From: [Muricauda] lutisoli (nom. illeg.)
GTDB taxonomy: Bacteria > Bacteroidota > Bacteroidia > Flavobacteriales > Flavobacteriaceae
Length of the DNA: 64,000 bases
Reading direction: 5' to 3'
Assembly (NCBI RefSeq): GCF_017313105.1
Contig: NZ_JAFLND010000001.1
Span: 124,001 to 188,000, forward strand
Below, piece after piece: positions 1-8,790 of this stretch. Positions within the stretch are counted from its first letter, which is position 1. Every line of letters begins with the position of its first letter. The position numbers and the translations under genes were made by a program. The notes below the pieces were generated by a model, which did no database searches, was not told where the DNA came from, and saw only the letters and a program-made list of their open reading frames with translations.

Positions 1-1734
1 AAACAACTGTACGAAGTTGAACTGCCTACGGTAGAATTTCAGCCTACCCGCAAGGATTTTGAGGGAGACATTACCGTAGTGGTATTTCCTATGTTACGCC
101 ACGTAAAGGGGAATCCCGTCCAGATCGGGACAAAAATTGGGGAATACCTGGTTGAACATGTGGACAAGGTATCCAAATGCAATGTGGTTCAAGGCTTTTT
201 GAACATTGTTATCGAGGATAGTTATTACTTAGACTTCTTCAACAGCATTTTTGATGAAACCGATTTCGGTTATGTAAAAACCCAGTCGGATGATGCCGTA
301 ATGGTGGAATATTCATCCCCCAATACCAATAAGCCTTTGCACTTGGGGCACATCCGTAATAACCTTTTGGGATACTCCGTAGCGGAAATTTTGAAGGCAT
401 CCGGTAAAAAGGTATATAAAACCCAGATCATCAATGATCGAGGTATCCACATCTGCAAAAGTATGTTGGCCTGGCAGAAGTTTGGTGAAGGCGAGACTCC
501 CGAATCCTCCGGTTTAAAAGGAGACCATCTAGTAGGTAAGTACTACGTGGCTTTTGATAAAGCATATAAAGAACAGATTGCCGAATTGATCGAGGCTGGG
601 ACAGAAAAGGAAAAAGCGGAAAAGGAGGCGCCAATTTTATTGGAAGCTCAGGATATGCTCCGTAAATGGGAAGCTGGAGATGCGGAAGTTGTTTCCCTTT
701 GGAAAAAAATGAACGGTTGGGTGTACGATGGCTTTGATACCACCTACAAAAACTTGGGAGTTGATTTTGATACCCTGTACTATGAAAGCGATACCTATTT
801 GTTGGGTCGCGACGTTGTAAAGGATGGATTGGAACGAGGCGTTTTCTTTAAAAAGGAAGATGGTAGTGTTTGGATCGATCTTACGGATGAAGGCCTCGAT
901 GAAAAAATCGTGTTGCGTTCCGACGGTACGGCGGTGTATATGACACAGGATATCGGGACGGCCATTCAACGGGTTACCGATTTCCCTGATATCAACGGAA
1001 TGGTCTACACGGTGGGCAACGAGCAGGATTACCACTTTAAGGTGCTGTTTCTTATCCTTAAAAAGTTGGGCTATTCTTGGGCCGAGCAATTGTACCATTT
1101 AAGTTATGGAATGGTGGACCTGCCCAGCGGAAAAATGAAGAGTAGGGAAGGGACCGTAGTGGATGCGGACGACCTTATTAAAAATATGGAGGACACGGCC
1201 GAATCCATTTCCCAAGAATTGGGCAAATTGGACGGTTATTCGGAAGAGGAGAAAAAACAATTGTACCGAACCATAGGTTTGGGTGCCCTTAAATACTATA
1301 TTTTAAAAGTGGACCCGAAAAAGCGGATTCTTTTTAATCCTGAAGAGTCTGTGGATTTTCAAGGGAATACCGGGCCTTTTATCCAATATACCTACGCTAG
1401 AATCCAATCTATCTTGCGCAAGGCGGACAATGTCGGTTCGAGCGCTGTGGAGACCTCTTTGGACTTGCATGAAAAAGAAAAAGAGTTGTTGAAGCAGATC
1501 CAATTGTTCCCAGAAACGGTTCAGTTGGCAGCAGAAAATTTTAGCCCTGCCTTGATTGCGAATTACACCTACGATTTGGTCAAGGAGTTCAATTCCTTTT
1601 ATCAGCAAGTATCTATTTTAGGCGAGACCGATGAGCATAAGAAAAACTTTAGGGTACGGTTGTCCCAAAAAGTTGGCGAGGTGATTCAGTCGGCCTTCCG
1701 TTTGTTGGGTATTGATGTTCCTGAGCGGATGTAG
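1..1734 (+). CDS. argS: Arginyl-tRNA synthetase, 5' end cut by the window
   Basis: Class I aminoacyl-tRNA synthetase that charges tRNA-Arg in the cytoplasm. The reading frame is open from base 1, giving 577 visible codons; full-length ArgS proteins are about 590 residues, so only a few N-terminal residues should be missing. The first ATG inside the window (base 79) is internal and is not the start. The HIGH signature appears as HLGH in SPNTNKPLHLGHIRNN (about bases 319-366), and the KMSKS-type loop as KMKSREG near base 1130. The last third is the helical DALR anticodon-binding domain. No operon partner is visible. A 10-base-arm palindrome (1745-1765) follows the stop and may end the transcript. 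The identification is secure. Confidence 0.97.
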   Translation, partial: KQLYEVELPTVEFQPTRKDFEGDITVVVFPMLRHVKGNPVQIGTKIGEYLVEHVDKVSKCNVVQGFLNIVIEDSYYLDFFNSIFDETDFGYVKTQSDDAVMVEYSSPNTNKPLHLGHIRNNLLGYSVAEILKASGKKVYKTQIINDRGIHICKSMLAWQKFGEGETPESSGLKGDHLVGKYYVAFDKAYKEQIAELIEAGTEKEKAEKEAPILLEAQDMLRKWEAGDAEVVSLWKKMNGWVYDGFDTTYKNLGVDFDTLYYESDTYLLGRDVVKDGLERGVFFKKEDGSVWIDLTDEGLDEKIVLRSDGTAVYMTQDIGTAIQRVTDFPDINGMVYTVGNEQDYHFKVLFLILKKLGYSWAEQLYHLSYGMVDLPSGKMKSREGTVVDADDLIKNMEDTAESISQELGKLDGYSEEEKKQLYRTIGLGALKYYILKVDPKKRILFNPEESVDFQGNTGPFIQYTYARIQSILRKADNVGSSAVETSLDLHEKEKELLKQIQLFPETVQLAAENFSPALIANYTYDLVKEFNSFYQQVSILGETDEHKKNFRVRLSQKVGEVIQSAFRLLGIDVPERM

Positions 1735-1744
1735 AACCTCTTTA

Positions 1745-1765
1745 TCTCCCTTTTAAAAAGGGAGA
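1745..1765. repeat. Palindrome beside the DUF559 gene
   Basis: TCTCCCTTTT and AAAAGGGAGA are perfect inverted arms around a single A. The palindrome lies between the convergent ends of argS and the DUF559 gene, so it could act as a terminator stem, although no separate T-run follows. A degraded partner (TCTCTACTTTAAAAG, 2141-2155) lies on the other side of the DUF559 gene, which suggests a flanking repeat rather than a simple terminator. Confidence 0.6.
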
Positions 1766-1768
1766 AGC

Positions 1769-2137
1769 TTATGGGGTTTGCTTAAAGTGGTCTGCGATTT
1801 CAGACAATACGGATTCCAAGTTTTCAAATACCATTTTATTCTCAAATCGTATTACTGTATAACCTAGTTCATTTATGACTTTGGTACGTTTTGCATCGTG
1901 CTCTTTGGCTTGAGGTGTATTGTGAACCGCTCCGTCCAATTCAATTACCAATTTTTCTGAAGCACAATAGAAATCAACAATGTAATTCTTTATACTGTGT
2001 TGACGGTTGAAACGTCTGCCTTTTAATTTTTTGGCTTTTAGATATCGCCATAAAAAGGCTTCGGCTGGAGTTAGGTTCTTCCTTAACTTTTTCCGAAAAT
2101 GTTCTAGTTCTTTGCGGTTGTGGATTCTTTTTTTCAT
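1769..2137 (-). CDS. DUF559-family endonuclease-like protein
   Basis: A 122-residue protein of the DUF559 family, related to the very-short-patch-repair endonuclease fold (PD-(D/E)xK superfamily). The basic N-terminus is followed by LTPAEAFLWRYL, typical of the family, then the core NYIVDFYC and LVIELDG, whose Asp and Glu fit the metal-binding acidic residues of this fold. The ATG at 2137 is preferred over a TTG one codon upstream. The gene is convergent with argS and is flanked on both sides by palindromic or repeated DNA. Family members are often single genes of unknown role; a nuclease function is inferred from the fold only. Confidence 0.85.
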   Translation of the reverse strand: MKKRIHNRKELEHFRKKLRKNLTPAEAFLWRYLKAKKLKGRRFNRQHSIKNYIVDFYCASEKLVIELDGAVHNTPQAKEHDAKRTKVINELGYTVIRFENKMVFENLESVLSEIADHFKQTP

Positions 2138-2140
2138 CAA

Positions 2141-2197
2141 TCTCTACTTTAAAAGTTCCTCTCTTGACCCAAGAGGGGTGATTCAGACTTTCTGAAT
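2141..2197. repeat. Degenerate repeat plus tandem hairpins upstream of DUF559
   Basis: TCTCTACTTTAAAAG (2141-2155) resembles the palindrome at 1745-1760. It is followed by two adjacent stem-loops: CCTCTCTTG pairing with CAAGAGGGG (2158-2166 and 2170-2178, one G-T pair) and ATTCAGA pairing with TCTGAAT (2181-2187 and 2191-2197). The paired-hairpin layout looks like a repeat unit rather than a promoter. Other copies in the genome cannot be checked here. Confidence 0.6.
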
Positions 2198-2228
2198 CGT
2201 GGAGATTGATTTTATAAATCTACAAAAT

Positions 2229-4796
2229 TTAAAAACTCACCCTAAAACTCACATTGGGTGTAATGCCCAAGGAAAAGTTTTCTATCGTTTCAATTTCGTC
2301 GTCCTCGTTGACCCGATAATATTTGTTGAGGGTATTTTTTCTATCCGTAAAATTTAAAATGGACAGTCCGGCATTGGCGCGAATGGTCCTACTGATTTGA
2401 AAATTGTAAATCGCCGATGCATCTGCCCTAAAATATTCGGGCAATCGGCTATTGTTCGGGGACTGATAATTGATTCTGGGCGGATAATAATTTTGGTCCA
2501 AGCCCTCGTCACCCTCAACAGGTTCCGTAAAGGGTTTACCCGTTCTGTAATTGAGCCCGATACTTAATTTCAAATCTTTGTATGTGTAGGTGCTCGCAAA
2601 GGTAATGGTATGCCTAATGTCCAAATTGTTCGGGAAGGATTGTGGTACAATGGAATCGAAGGTGTAATCGTTCTTATTGTAAGTATAACTGAGCCAAGTA
2701 CTGTAATTGTCCCCTTTTTTATTGATGAGCACTTCTACTCCCTTAACATCGTAACTTCCGATTTCCCCCGAAAATTGATACGGGTTTTGAAACCCTTGGG
2801 TACTTGTACTGATGCCATCCACGTTTTTGTAAAAGGCCTCCACACCCACATAAAAATTGTTTTTTTCATAATTGATGCCAGCCGAACCTTGTTTACTTTT
2901 GGTTACGGGGAGAGCATTGTCATTGGATATGATCCACCTGCGTTTTTCGATGCCCAAAAAGTTTTGCTCCAAATCTATAATCTGGTTCGTTGTCTGGCTT
3001 TTGAACTCTCCCAAAACTTCGGCCCGTATATAATTGGCCAGTTTAAAGTTTAGATTGACCCTTGGTTCGATAAGGACTTTCTGAAACGTGTTTAGGTTCT
3101 CAATAAAGTTGAAACGTGCTCCTATACTTCCAATGAACTTGTTCCCTGGAGAATTGTAGTTTACCTGGGAATAGGGAGCATGGGTTCGGATAACACCTTT
3201 GATTTCACTTTCAAAATCAGGTTCGTTGATTACAGTGGCGTTGGTGATTCCTGTTTCGATGAATTGATACCCGTTGCTCCAATTAAATTCGTCGCTTAAA
3301 ATGTAATTCGTATTTAGTTTTAGGGCGTTTTCGGTGACTTGGTTGTTCTGGAACAACTGCTGCACTTGATTGTCATAAACATTTTGTGCATCTAAATTGT
3401 ACTTGGAATAATAAATATTGAGATGTGTTGAGAATCTATCCGTCCAATCGCTCTGTAATTGTCCCCCAACGGAAATATTGCCCTGCTTCAATAAGCTGAT
3501 GTTGGTTTCATTTGTGGAGGTATTGGTTTCTTCAAATTTTAAATTGTTTTTAATATGGATGGCACTCAACCTGATTTTATGGTATTGGTTGATGTCGTAT
3601 AGGATTTTTCCAGAAAAATCGTAAAAGAAAAAGTCTTCGTCTCGAATAAAATCATCATCAACGGTGCTGTTGTTTTGAAGGGTTATTTCACTGTCCTGAA
3701 ATGCTCTGTTGATGAATTGTTTGTATGTAGGGGTGCTCAAAAAGTCCGTGGCCGAACGTCTTGCGGCAAATTGAACGCCCAAGTTACTGGTTACAGGTAC
3801 TTCTACGAAAACATCACCACTGATCAGATTAAATCCGCCGCCCCCTTTAAAAATTTCTGGAACGTTGTTGCCTGTTTCCATTTGGATAACGCTGCTTACC
3901 CCATCGCCAAAGTTGGCGGGCGTTCCGTTTTTATATATCGTCACCTTGTCTGTTTGGTAAGGATTAAACGCGGATATCAACCCGAAAAAATGCCCCGATT
4001 GATACATTTTTATACCGTTCCACAGGATGAGGTTTTGGTCGTTGGTACCGCCGCGTACATTGATGTCGGATACGGTCTCGTCTATACTTTTAATGCCAGG
4101 CAAAGCCTGTACGGTCTGTAGAATGTCGGGCTCAATAAGTCCTGGAAGTATTCCGAACTCGGCGGTGTTCAAGGTGATACTCGCATCCTTTTCCTTTATG
4201 ATTCCCGAAGTAAGGTATTTGTATACGAATACTTCATCCAATTGTTCGTAATAGGGAGCTAAAAGTATTTTAGGGCACCCACCTTGCTGTAAAAGCGTTT
4301 CGACCTTTACATATTTAGTGACGTAGCCCAAATATCGGATTTGTAGTGATGCGTTTCGAGGAACGTTTTCCAGTGAAAAAGAACCATTGTTATCCGTGAT
4401 CTTGGCGGTGTCTTTCCCCAAAACTTCTACCGTGGCCCCCATAACGGTGTTGTCCGCGAAATTATCCAAAACTATACCGCATATATTGACCTGATTGTTG
4501 GTGGAGAGAGTGTAATATCGGTCATTGAGTTTTTCTGTTTCAATACGGAAGGTCTCTTCAATATATTGAAGGATTTCTTCCAGTGTACCGAAGTTTTCGG
4601 GAATTGCAATGGTCATACCTTCCAAGTCCTCATCAATGTAGGAGAACTTGACATCAAAACGATTCTCTAAGTTTTTTATATAGGAAATAAGGTCAATGGG
4701 AGACTGTTGTTTTTCCTGTGCATGAATATTGCAAACCAGAAAAAACAAGAAGCCGAGGAGGAGGCCTGAATGTTTATTGTAGTGTGTTCCCAGCAT
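2229..4796 (-). CDS. TonB-dependent outer-membrane receptor with STN and carboxypeptidase-like domains
   Basis: An 855-residue outer-membrane transporter of the FecA type. Visible in order are a signal peptide (about 1-26, ending HAQ), a secretin/TonB short N-terminal (STN) signalling domain (about 30-100), a carboxypeptidase-regulatory-like beta-sandwich (about 105-190), a plug domain (about 205-310, with GIKSIDETVSDINVRGG) and a 22-strand-type barrel ending in a C-terminal Phe (VSFRVSF). The STN domain is the part that contacts a FecR anti-sigma factor, and the gene overlaps the fecR-type gene by 23 bases. The ligand is unknown; there is no SusD partner, so iron chelates, cofactors or peptides are as likely as sugars. 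Confidence 0.93.
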   Translation of the reverse strand: MLGTHYNKHSGLLLGFLFFLVCNIHAQEKQQSPIDLISYIKNLENRFDVKFSYIDEDLEGMTIAIPENFGTLEEILQYIEETFRIETEKLNDRYYTLSTNNQVNICGIVLDNFADNTVMGATVEVLGKDTAKITDNNGSFSLENVPRNASLQIRYLGYVTKYVKVETLLQQGGCPKILLAPYYEQLDEVFVYKYLTSGIIKEKDASITLNTAEFGILPGLIEPDILQTVQALPGIKSIDETVSDINVRGGTNDQNLILWNGIKMYQSGHFFGLISAFNPYQTDKVTIYKNGTPANFGDGVSSVIQMETGNNVPEIFKGGGGFNLISGDVFVEVPVTSNLGVQFAARRSATDFLSTPTYKQFINRAFQDSEITLQNNSTVDDDFIRDEDFFFYDFSGKILYDINQYHKIRLSAIHIKNNLKFEETNTSTNETNISLLKQGNISVGGQLQSDWTDRFSTHLNIYYSKYNLDAQNVYDNQVQQLFQNNQVTENALKLNTNYILSDEFNWSNGYQFIETGITNATVINEPDFESEIKGVIRTHAPYSQVNYNSPGNKFIGSIGARFNFIENLNTFQKVLIEPRVNLNFKLANYIRAEVLGEFKSQTTNQIIDLEQNFLGIEKRRWIISNDNALPVTKSKQGSAGINYEKNNFYVGVEAFYKNVDGISTSTQGFQNPYQFSGEIGSYDVKGVEVLINKKGDNYSTWLSYTYNKNDYTFDSIVPQSFPNNLDIRHTITFASTYTYKDLKLSIGLNYRTGKPFTEPVEGDEGLDQNYYPPRINYQSPNNSRLPEYFRADASAIYNFQISRTIRANAGLSILNFTDRKNTLNKYYRVNEDDEIETIENFSLGITPNVSFRVSF

Positions 4797-5688
4797 AAAA
4801 AAGTACGTTGTCTCCGTCGATTGTAAAATGTGTTTTGGAGGGGGTACTTATACTTTTTAACGCCATATTTAGGTCTGTGTTGTTAAAAGACCCTGTAAAT
4901 AGTAGGTTTGTGTCTATGTTTTCTGTAGTTACCTTGATATTGAACTGTCTTTCTAGTTCGGCAAACACATATTTTAGAGGAATGCTTTCAAAACTACTTT
5001 CGTTGTTCATCCAAGAGGGAGAGCTGCCATCTGTTGCTCCGGTACTTACAATGTTCCCATTGATTACCAAGAAAGAGGTTCCGGCAGGCAATTTGGACTC
5101 TTTATTGTTATGGGTCACACTGACCAATCCTTCGTAACAAGTCACCTCAAAGAAGCCTTTTCTATTTTCCACATTAAACTGTGTTCCCAAAACGGCAACG
5201 GTGCCATGGTCGGTGGAAACGGTGAATTTTTTCCCTTTGGCCACTTTAAAGAAGGCCTCACCCTTTAAATCAACATTTCTTTTATTGTCCCAATTCTTTT
5301 TGCTGTAGGATATTTGGGAGTCTGCGTTCAAAAAGATTTCGGAATCATCGGGAAGCACTACTTCGGAACGTTCGGCAAATTCAGTGCTCACTTTTTCGTC
5401 CAAAGTGTTTATGTAGAAATAAGAACCGGCAATTAGAACGGCTATAACTGCAGCGACCCTAAGGAATTTCTTGAACGGGTTCAGGGTAATCACCTTTGGT
5501 GCATTGTCGATGTGCTCGTCTTTTAAGCGCTGCAAAGCTTGGTCAGCATCAAATTGAGGAGCTGCCAACCTACTTGAAGCCTCTTTGAGCTTTTGGTAGG
5601 AAGCATACGCTTCGGAACTTTTAAATTCCCGAAGTTCTTCCTCTGAAAGCTCATCGCTCAGCCATTTTGCCAAATAATTTTCTTGCAT
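4774..5688 (-). CDS. FecR-type anti-sigma factor
   Basis: A 304-residue inner-membrane signalling protein. It has a cytoplasmic N-terminal sigma-binding part (1-80), one membrane segment (about 82-100, rich in Ala, Val and Ile), a periplasmic FecR domain (about 105-205, with DDSEIFLNADSQI) and a C-terminal DUF4974-type domain (about 235-300) expected to touch the STN domain of the receptor. It sits between the sigma factor gene (77 bases upstream) and the receptor gene (23-base overlap), the standard sigma/anti-sigma/receptor order in Bacteroidota. By analogy with FecR it relays ligand occupancy of the receptor to the sigma factor. Confidence 0.93.
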   Translation of the reverse strand: MQENYLAKWLSDELSEEELREFKSSEAYASYQKLKEASSRLAAPQFDADQALQRLKDEHIDNAPKVITLNPFKKFLRVAAVIAVLIAGSYFYINTLDEKVSTEFAERSEVVLPDDSEIFLNADSQISYSKKNWDNKRNVDLKGEAFFKVAKGKKFTVSTDHGTVAVLGTQFNVENRKGFFEVTCYEGLVSVTHNNKESKLPAGTSFLVINGNIVSTGATDGSSPSWMNNESSFESIPLKYVFAELERQFNIKVTTENIDTNLLFTGSFNNTDLNMALKSISTPSKTHFTIDGDNVLFYAGNTLQ

Positions 5689-5765
5689 GGGTTTATGCTT
5701 TACGTTATTGTAACAACTAACTTTTAAAATACCCTACCTTGTAATGTAAGGATAAACTCAAATTC

Positions 5766-6266
5766 TTAGATTCCATCAATCTGTTCCCGTAAACTCTTTA
5801 GGGCCAAATGCATCCTTTTTTCAATGGCTTTTACACCTACCCCTTCCATTTCTGCAATTTCCGCGTACTTTTTTCCATCTATCCTATTGAGTAAAAAAGT
5901 GGTCCTTTGGTTGTCGGGCAAAGCGTTTATGGCATCGTCCAGTTTTTTCTTGTATTCCTTTTCCTCCATCAAAAACTCTGGAGACTCATTGGTACGGTCT
6001 TTTACAAGACTGTCAGCATGTTTTAGTCTGACCTTTTCCGCCTTTAAAACATTTAAATAAAGGTTGTTGGCAATCGTGTAAACGTAGGATTTGGCTTTCT
6101 CGGGACTTACCTTGGCACAGTTTTGCCATAGTTTCACAAAGGCTTCCTGTACGGCATCGTGTGCTTTCTCCTCATTCCCAAACTTATAAAAGATATAGTT
6201 GAAGACCGTTTTGGAATGGGCCTTGAAAACTTTACTGAAAACATGGTCTTCGCATACATTGCTCAT
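5766..6266 (-). CDS. ECF sigma-70 factor
   Basis: A 166-residue extracytoplasmic-function sigma factor with region 2 (about 14-80, including AHDAVQEAFVKLWQN) and region 4 helix-turn-helix (about 108-160, including YAEIAEMEGVGVKAIEKRMHLAL). It is first in the operon with the FecR-type and receptor genes and probably controls it. A -7-like box (TATATTTG, read on the minus strand at 6297-6290) lies 23 bases upstream of the ATG and is part of a palindrome shared with the divergent lipoprotein gene. Confidence 0.94.
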   Translation of the reverse strand: MSNVCEDHVFSKVFKAHSKTVFNYIFYKFGNEEKAHDAVQEAFVKLWQNCAKVSPEKAKSYVYTIANNLYLNVLKAEKVRLKHADSLVKDRTNESPEFLMEEKEYKKKLDDAINALPDNQRTTFLLNRIDGKKYAEIAEMEGVGVKAIEKRMHLALKSLREQIDGI

Positions 6267-6289
6267 GGGTGGGAGTTTGTTTGTCGACT

Positions 6290-6301
6290 CAAATATATTT
6301 G
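6290..6301. promoter_or_regulatory. Palindromic, bidirectional -7 box
   Basis: CAAATATATTTG reads TATATTTG on both strands, a perfect match to the Bacteroidota -7 consensus TAnnTTTG in each direction. Leftward transcription would give a leader of about 18 bases for the sigma factor; rightward transcription a leader of about 75 bases for the acidic lipoprotein. No clear -33 TTTG at canonical spacing is seen, so use in either direction is inferred. Confidence 0.5.
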
Positions 6302-6380
6302 AAAATTTTTTAGAAAAAGTAGGGTTTTTATCTGGATGGTTGTTTTAAAGTTGAATTATAACCCCAAAAGTTCAATTATT

Positions 6381-8147
6381 ATGAAAAAGTTGATGAACAA
6401 TATATTGCGCGCAACACTTGTTGTACTTGTTTTTAGTTTGTCCGCATGCCAAGAAGAATACGAAGAAGTTGGCGGTGGCAGTGAAAGTGAAACCATTGCC
6501 GCTAGTTCCACTACTGCGGTTTTGATTGAAAACACGTCTTCGAATGACGGTTCTTACGATAATATTGTAGATGGAGCCAGTTGTTTTGCCGTTCAATTTC
6601 CATATACCGTTAATGTTAACGGAGTTGATGTGACCATAGATTCCGAAAGTGATTTGGAAGTGGTTGAAGAAATTTTTGATGAATTTGAAGACGATGATGA
6701 CATCCTAGATATTGCTTTCCCTATTACCATTACACTTTCTGATTTTAGTGAAATAAGCATCGAAAACCAAGACGAGCTCGAAGCCTTGGCAAGTGAATGT
6801 CTTGAAGGTGGTGATGATGATGACATCGAGTGTATAGATTTTGTTTATCCGATCACCCTGTTCACATTTGGTGTGGATAACCAACAAGCCAACGAAGTTC
6901 AGGTGCAGAGCGATCAGGAATTGAGAAGGTTTTTTGATGAGCTGGAAGATGATGACCTGATCAGCATTGAATTTCCGATTACATTAAAGAAATATGACGG
7001 TACCGAAGTAACGGTACAGAACAATGCCGAATTGGCGGCAGCCTTGGAAATGGCCAAAAACCAATGTGACGAAGATGATGACGATGATTACAATGATGAT
7101 GATTTCACAGAAGAAGAACTAGATGCGTTTTTGGTTGCTTGCCCTCTTGAGGTTAGACAGGTAATCCGCGAGGAGATCGACAATTCAGAGCAGTACGTTG
7201 AACAACTATTGACATTCAGCGAGGACGGGACAGTTGTATTGTCCAATTATACAGGGGCATCTGTCTCAGGTTCTTGGAGCACTAGTATGACCGATAATGG
7301 AGCCCTATTGAGCCTAGAGTTTGAGGCGTTGGTTGACTTTTCTTTGGAATGGTATGTTTATGAATTGGAAGAAGGAGTTATCAAACTTTACAAAGATGGA
7401 GGGAACAGAATAATTCTTAAAAAAAGGTGTGATGTAGACCCTTCTGAAGGAATTGATAGGGAGGCTTTTGTAGCCCTGCTCAAAGAATGTGAGTGGGTAG
7501 TTAAAAAAGTTAAGAACCAAGGAGAAGAAATAGAAAGGCTTTTGGGTTATGAATTCCAATTTATGGCGGACGGTGCGGTAACCCTTGGAAATGGAGTGAG
7601 TACCATAGAAGGCACTTGGGAAATTGGATTGAACAGCCAATTCCAACTTTCGCTTATGATAAACATGGGTGACGAACCTGGAGTTAGTTTTGAATGGCCT
7701 ATCAGGGAAATGTTGGAAACCCGTTTAAAGTTTAAGATAGAAGAAACAGACCACGAAATGGTATTGTTACGGGTCTGCGATGATAGTGCCAATGATGGCG
7801 ATGTCACTGAAATTAGAGATATAGCTATGGGCGGACCATGGAATGTGGCCCTTTATCAAGAAGGAGAAGTGGATATGACCGCCTCATATGCCGGAATGGA
7901 TTTTGATTTCTCTACAATGTATCAAATAGAAGTGTCTGTCAATGCCGACCCTATAGCCAATGGACTTTGGAGAGTGCTGAGAGACTCTAACGAAGGTTTG
8001 AAGTTCTACATCAATTTTGATACCGGTGATGATTTGGCCGATCTAACTGATGACTGGCAGATAGTTTCCGTTACAGCTACTCGAATCGAATTAAAGGATG
8101 TTAGTGATGATGGTTCGGTAGATACCCTGGTATTCGAGAAACCATAA
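6381..8147 (+). CDS. Acidic repeat lipoprotein
   Basis: A predicted lipoprotein of 588 residues from the ATG at 6381; upstream in-frame codons are rejected because MKKLMNNILRATLVVLVF leads straight into the lipobox LSAC. The first third has about three or four copies of a beta-rich unit with the core FPITL and a following acidic run (DDDD, EDDDD, DEDDDDD). The rest has three lipocalin-like copies (ACPLEVRQV, ECEWVVKKV, GGPWNVALY, each followed by a GTWE/GSWS/GLWR motif). Its last copy closely matches the end of the next protein. It diverges from the sigma/anti-sigma/receptor operon. The acidic runs could bind divalent metals. Function is unknown. Confidence 0.85.
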   Translation: MKKLMNNILRATLVVLVFSLSACQEEYEEVGGGSESETIAASSTTAVLIENTSSNDGSYDNIVDGASCFAVQFPYTVNVNGVDVTIDSESDLEVVEEIFDEFEDDDDILDIAFPITITLSDFSEISIENQDELEALASECLEGGDDDDIECIDFVYPITLFTFGVDNQQANEVQVQSDQELRRFFDELEDDDLISIEFPITLKKYDGTEVTVQNNAELAAALEMAKNQCDEDDDDDYNDDDFTEEELDAFLVACPLEVRQVIREEIDNSEQYVEQLLTFSEDGTVVLSNYTGASVSGSWSTSMTDNGALLSLEFEALVDFSLEWYVYELEEGVIKLYKDGGNRIILKKRCDVDPSEGIDREAFVALLKECEWVVKKVKNQGEEIERLLGYEFQFMADGAVTLGNGVSTIEGTWEIGLNSQFQLSLMINMGDEPGVSFEWPIREMLETRLKFKIEETDHEMVLLRVCDDSANDGDVTEIRDIAMGGPWNVALYQEGEVDMTASYAGMDFDFSTMYQIEVSVNADPIANGLWRVLRDSNEGLKFYINFDTGDDLADLTDDWQIVSVTATRIELKDVSDDGSVDTLVFEKP

Positions 8148-8190
8148 TCTTTAATTACAACGAGAACACTATATTTTATATTGAACAATT

Positions 8191-8682
8191 ATGAAGACCT
8201 CATTTTTAAAAATAGTAACAATTGCAATGTTGGCGATAACATTGGGTTGTGAAAAAAGCAATGATGATGATATGTTGAATAATCTCTCCGCGGCTCAGAT
8301 AACAGAGTTAAATGGTATAGCCACGAGCGGAACATGGATCATTGCTTATTACTATGATACTGATAAGGAAGAAACAGATCATTTTACTGGATATACATTT
8401 AGCTTCAACACTGATGGAACTTTAGTTGCTACGGATGGTGCCACGGATACTAATGGAACATGGTCCATTACAGATTCCGATGACAGCAGCGATGATAGTA
8501 GTGACGACAGTTCTGATGATGATAGTGATGTGGATTTCAATATTGCTTTTTCATCACCTGCAGATTTTGCAGATTTGACCGATGATTGGGATATTGTGGA
8601 ATTTACATCTGTTAGAATCGAACTGATTGATGTCAGTGGCGGAAATGGTGGAACCGATAAATTGATTTTCGAAAAGAATTAA
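8191..8682 (+). CDS. Small lipocalin-like lipoprotein, paralogue of the preceding C-terminus
   Basis: A 163-residue predicted lipoprotein (signal peptide with lipobox TLGC). One lipocalin-like unit (SGTWIIAYYYD, then NGTWSI) is interrupted by a low-complexity Ser/Asp tract (repeated SDDS, about residues 93-112). It ends in DLTDDWDIVEFTSVRIEL, which parallels DLTDDWQIVSVTATRIEL in the upstream protein, so the two share a recent common origin. The 43-base gap suggests co-transcription, and a strong terminator follows. Function is unknown. Confidence 0.8.
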   Translation: MKTSFLKIVTIAMLAITLGCEKSNDDDMLNNLSAAQITELNGIATSGTWIIAYYYDTDKEETDHFTGYTFSFNTDGTLVATDGATDTNGTWSITDSDDSSDDSSDDSSDDDSDVDFNIAFSSPADFADLTDDWDIVEFTSVRIELIDVSGGNGGTDKLIFEKN

Positions 8683-8713
8683 ATAAGTTTTTCCCCAATC
8701 TTTTTTCCAAAAG

Positions 8714-8749
8714 AAGGACGGCTCTCCCCAAAGCCGTCCTTTTTCTTTT
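8714..8749 (+). terminator. Rho-independent terminator
   Basis: AAGGACGGCT (8714-8723) pairs perfectly with AGCCGTCCTT (8732-8741) around an 8-base loop, and is followed by a T-rich run. It closes the acidic lipoprotein unit before ffh. Confidence 0.9.
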
Positions 8750-8759
8750 ATATTATTCT

Positions 8760-8767
8760 TAAATTTG
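8760..8767 (+). promoter_or_regulatory. -7 box of ffh
   Basis: TAAATTTG matches the Bacteroidota -7 consensus TAnnTTTG exactly and lies 23 bases before the ffh ATG, just after the upstream terminator. No convincing -33 element is seen. Confidence 0.55.
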
Positions 8768-8790
8768 TCCCTCTTTAAAACAAAGAACAC

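Noticed and set aside
8473..8532. The Ser/Asp-coding repeat tract as a possible CRISPR-like or microsatellite array
   Set aside because: It is a low-complexity in-frame tract inside a lipoprotein gene without spacer structure.
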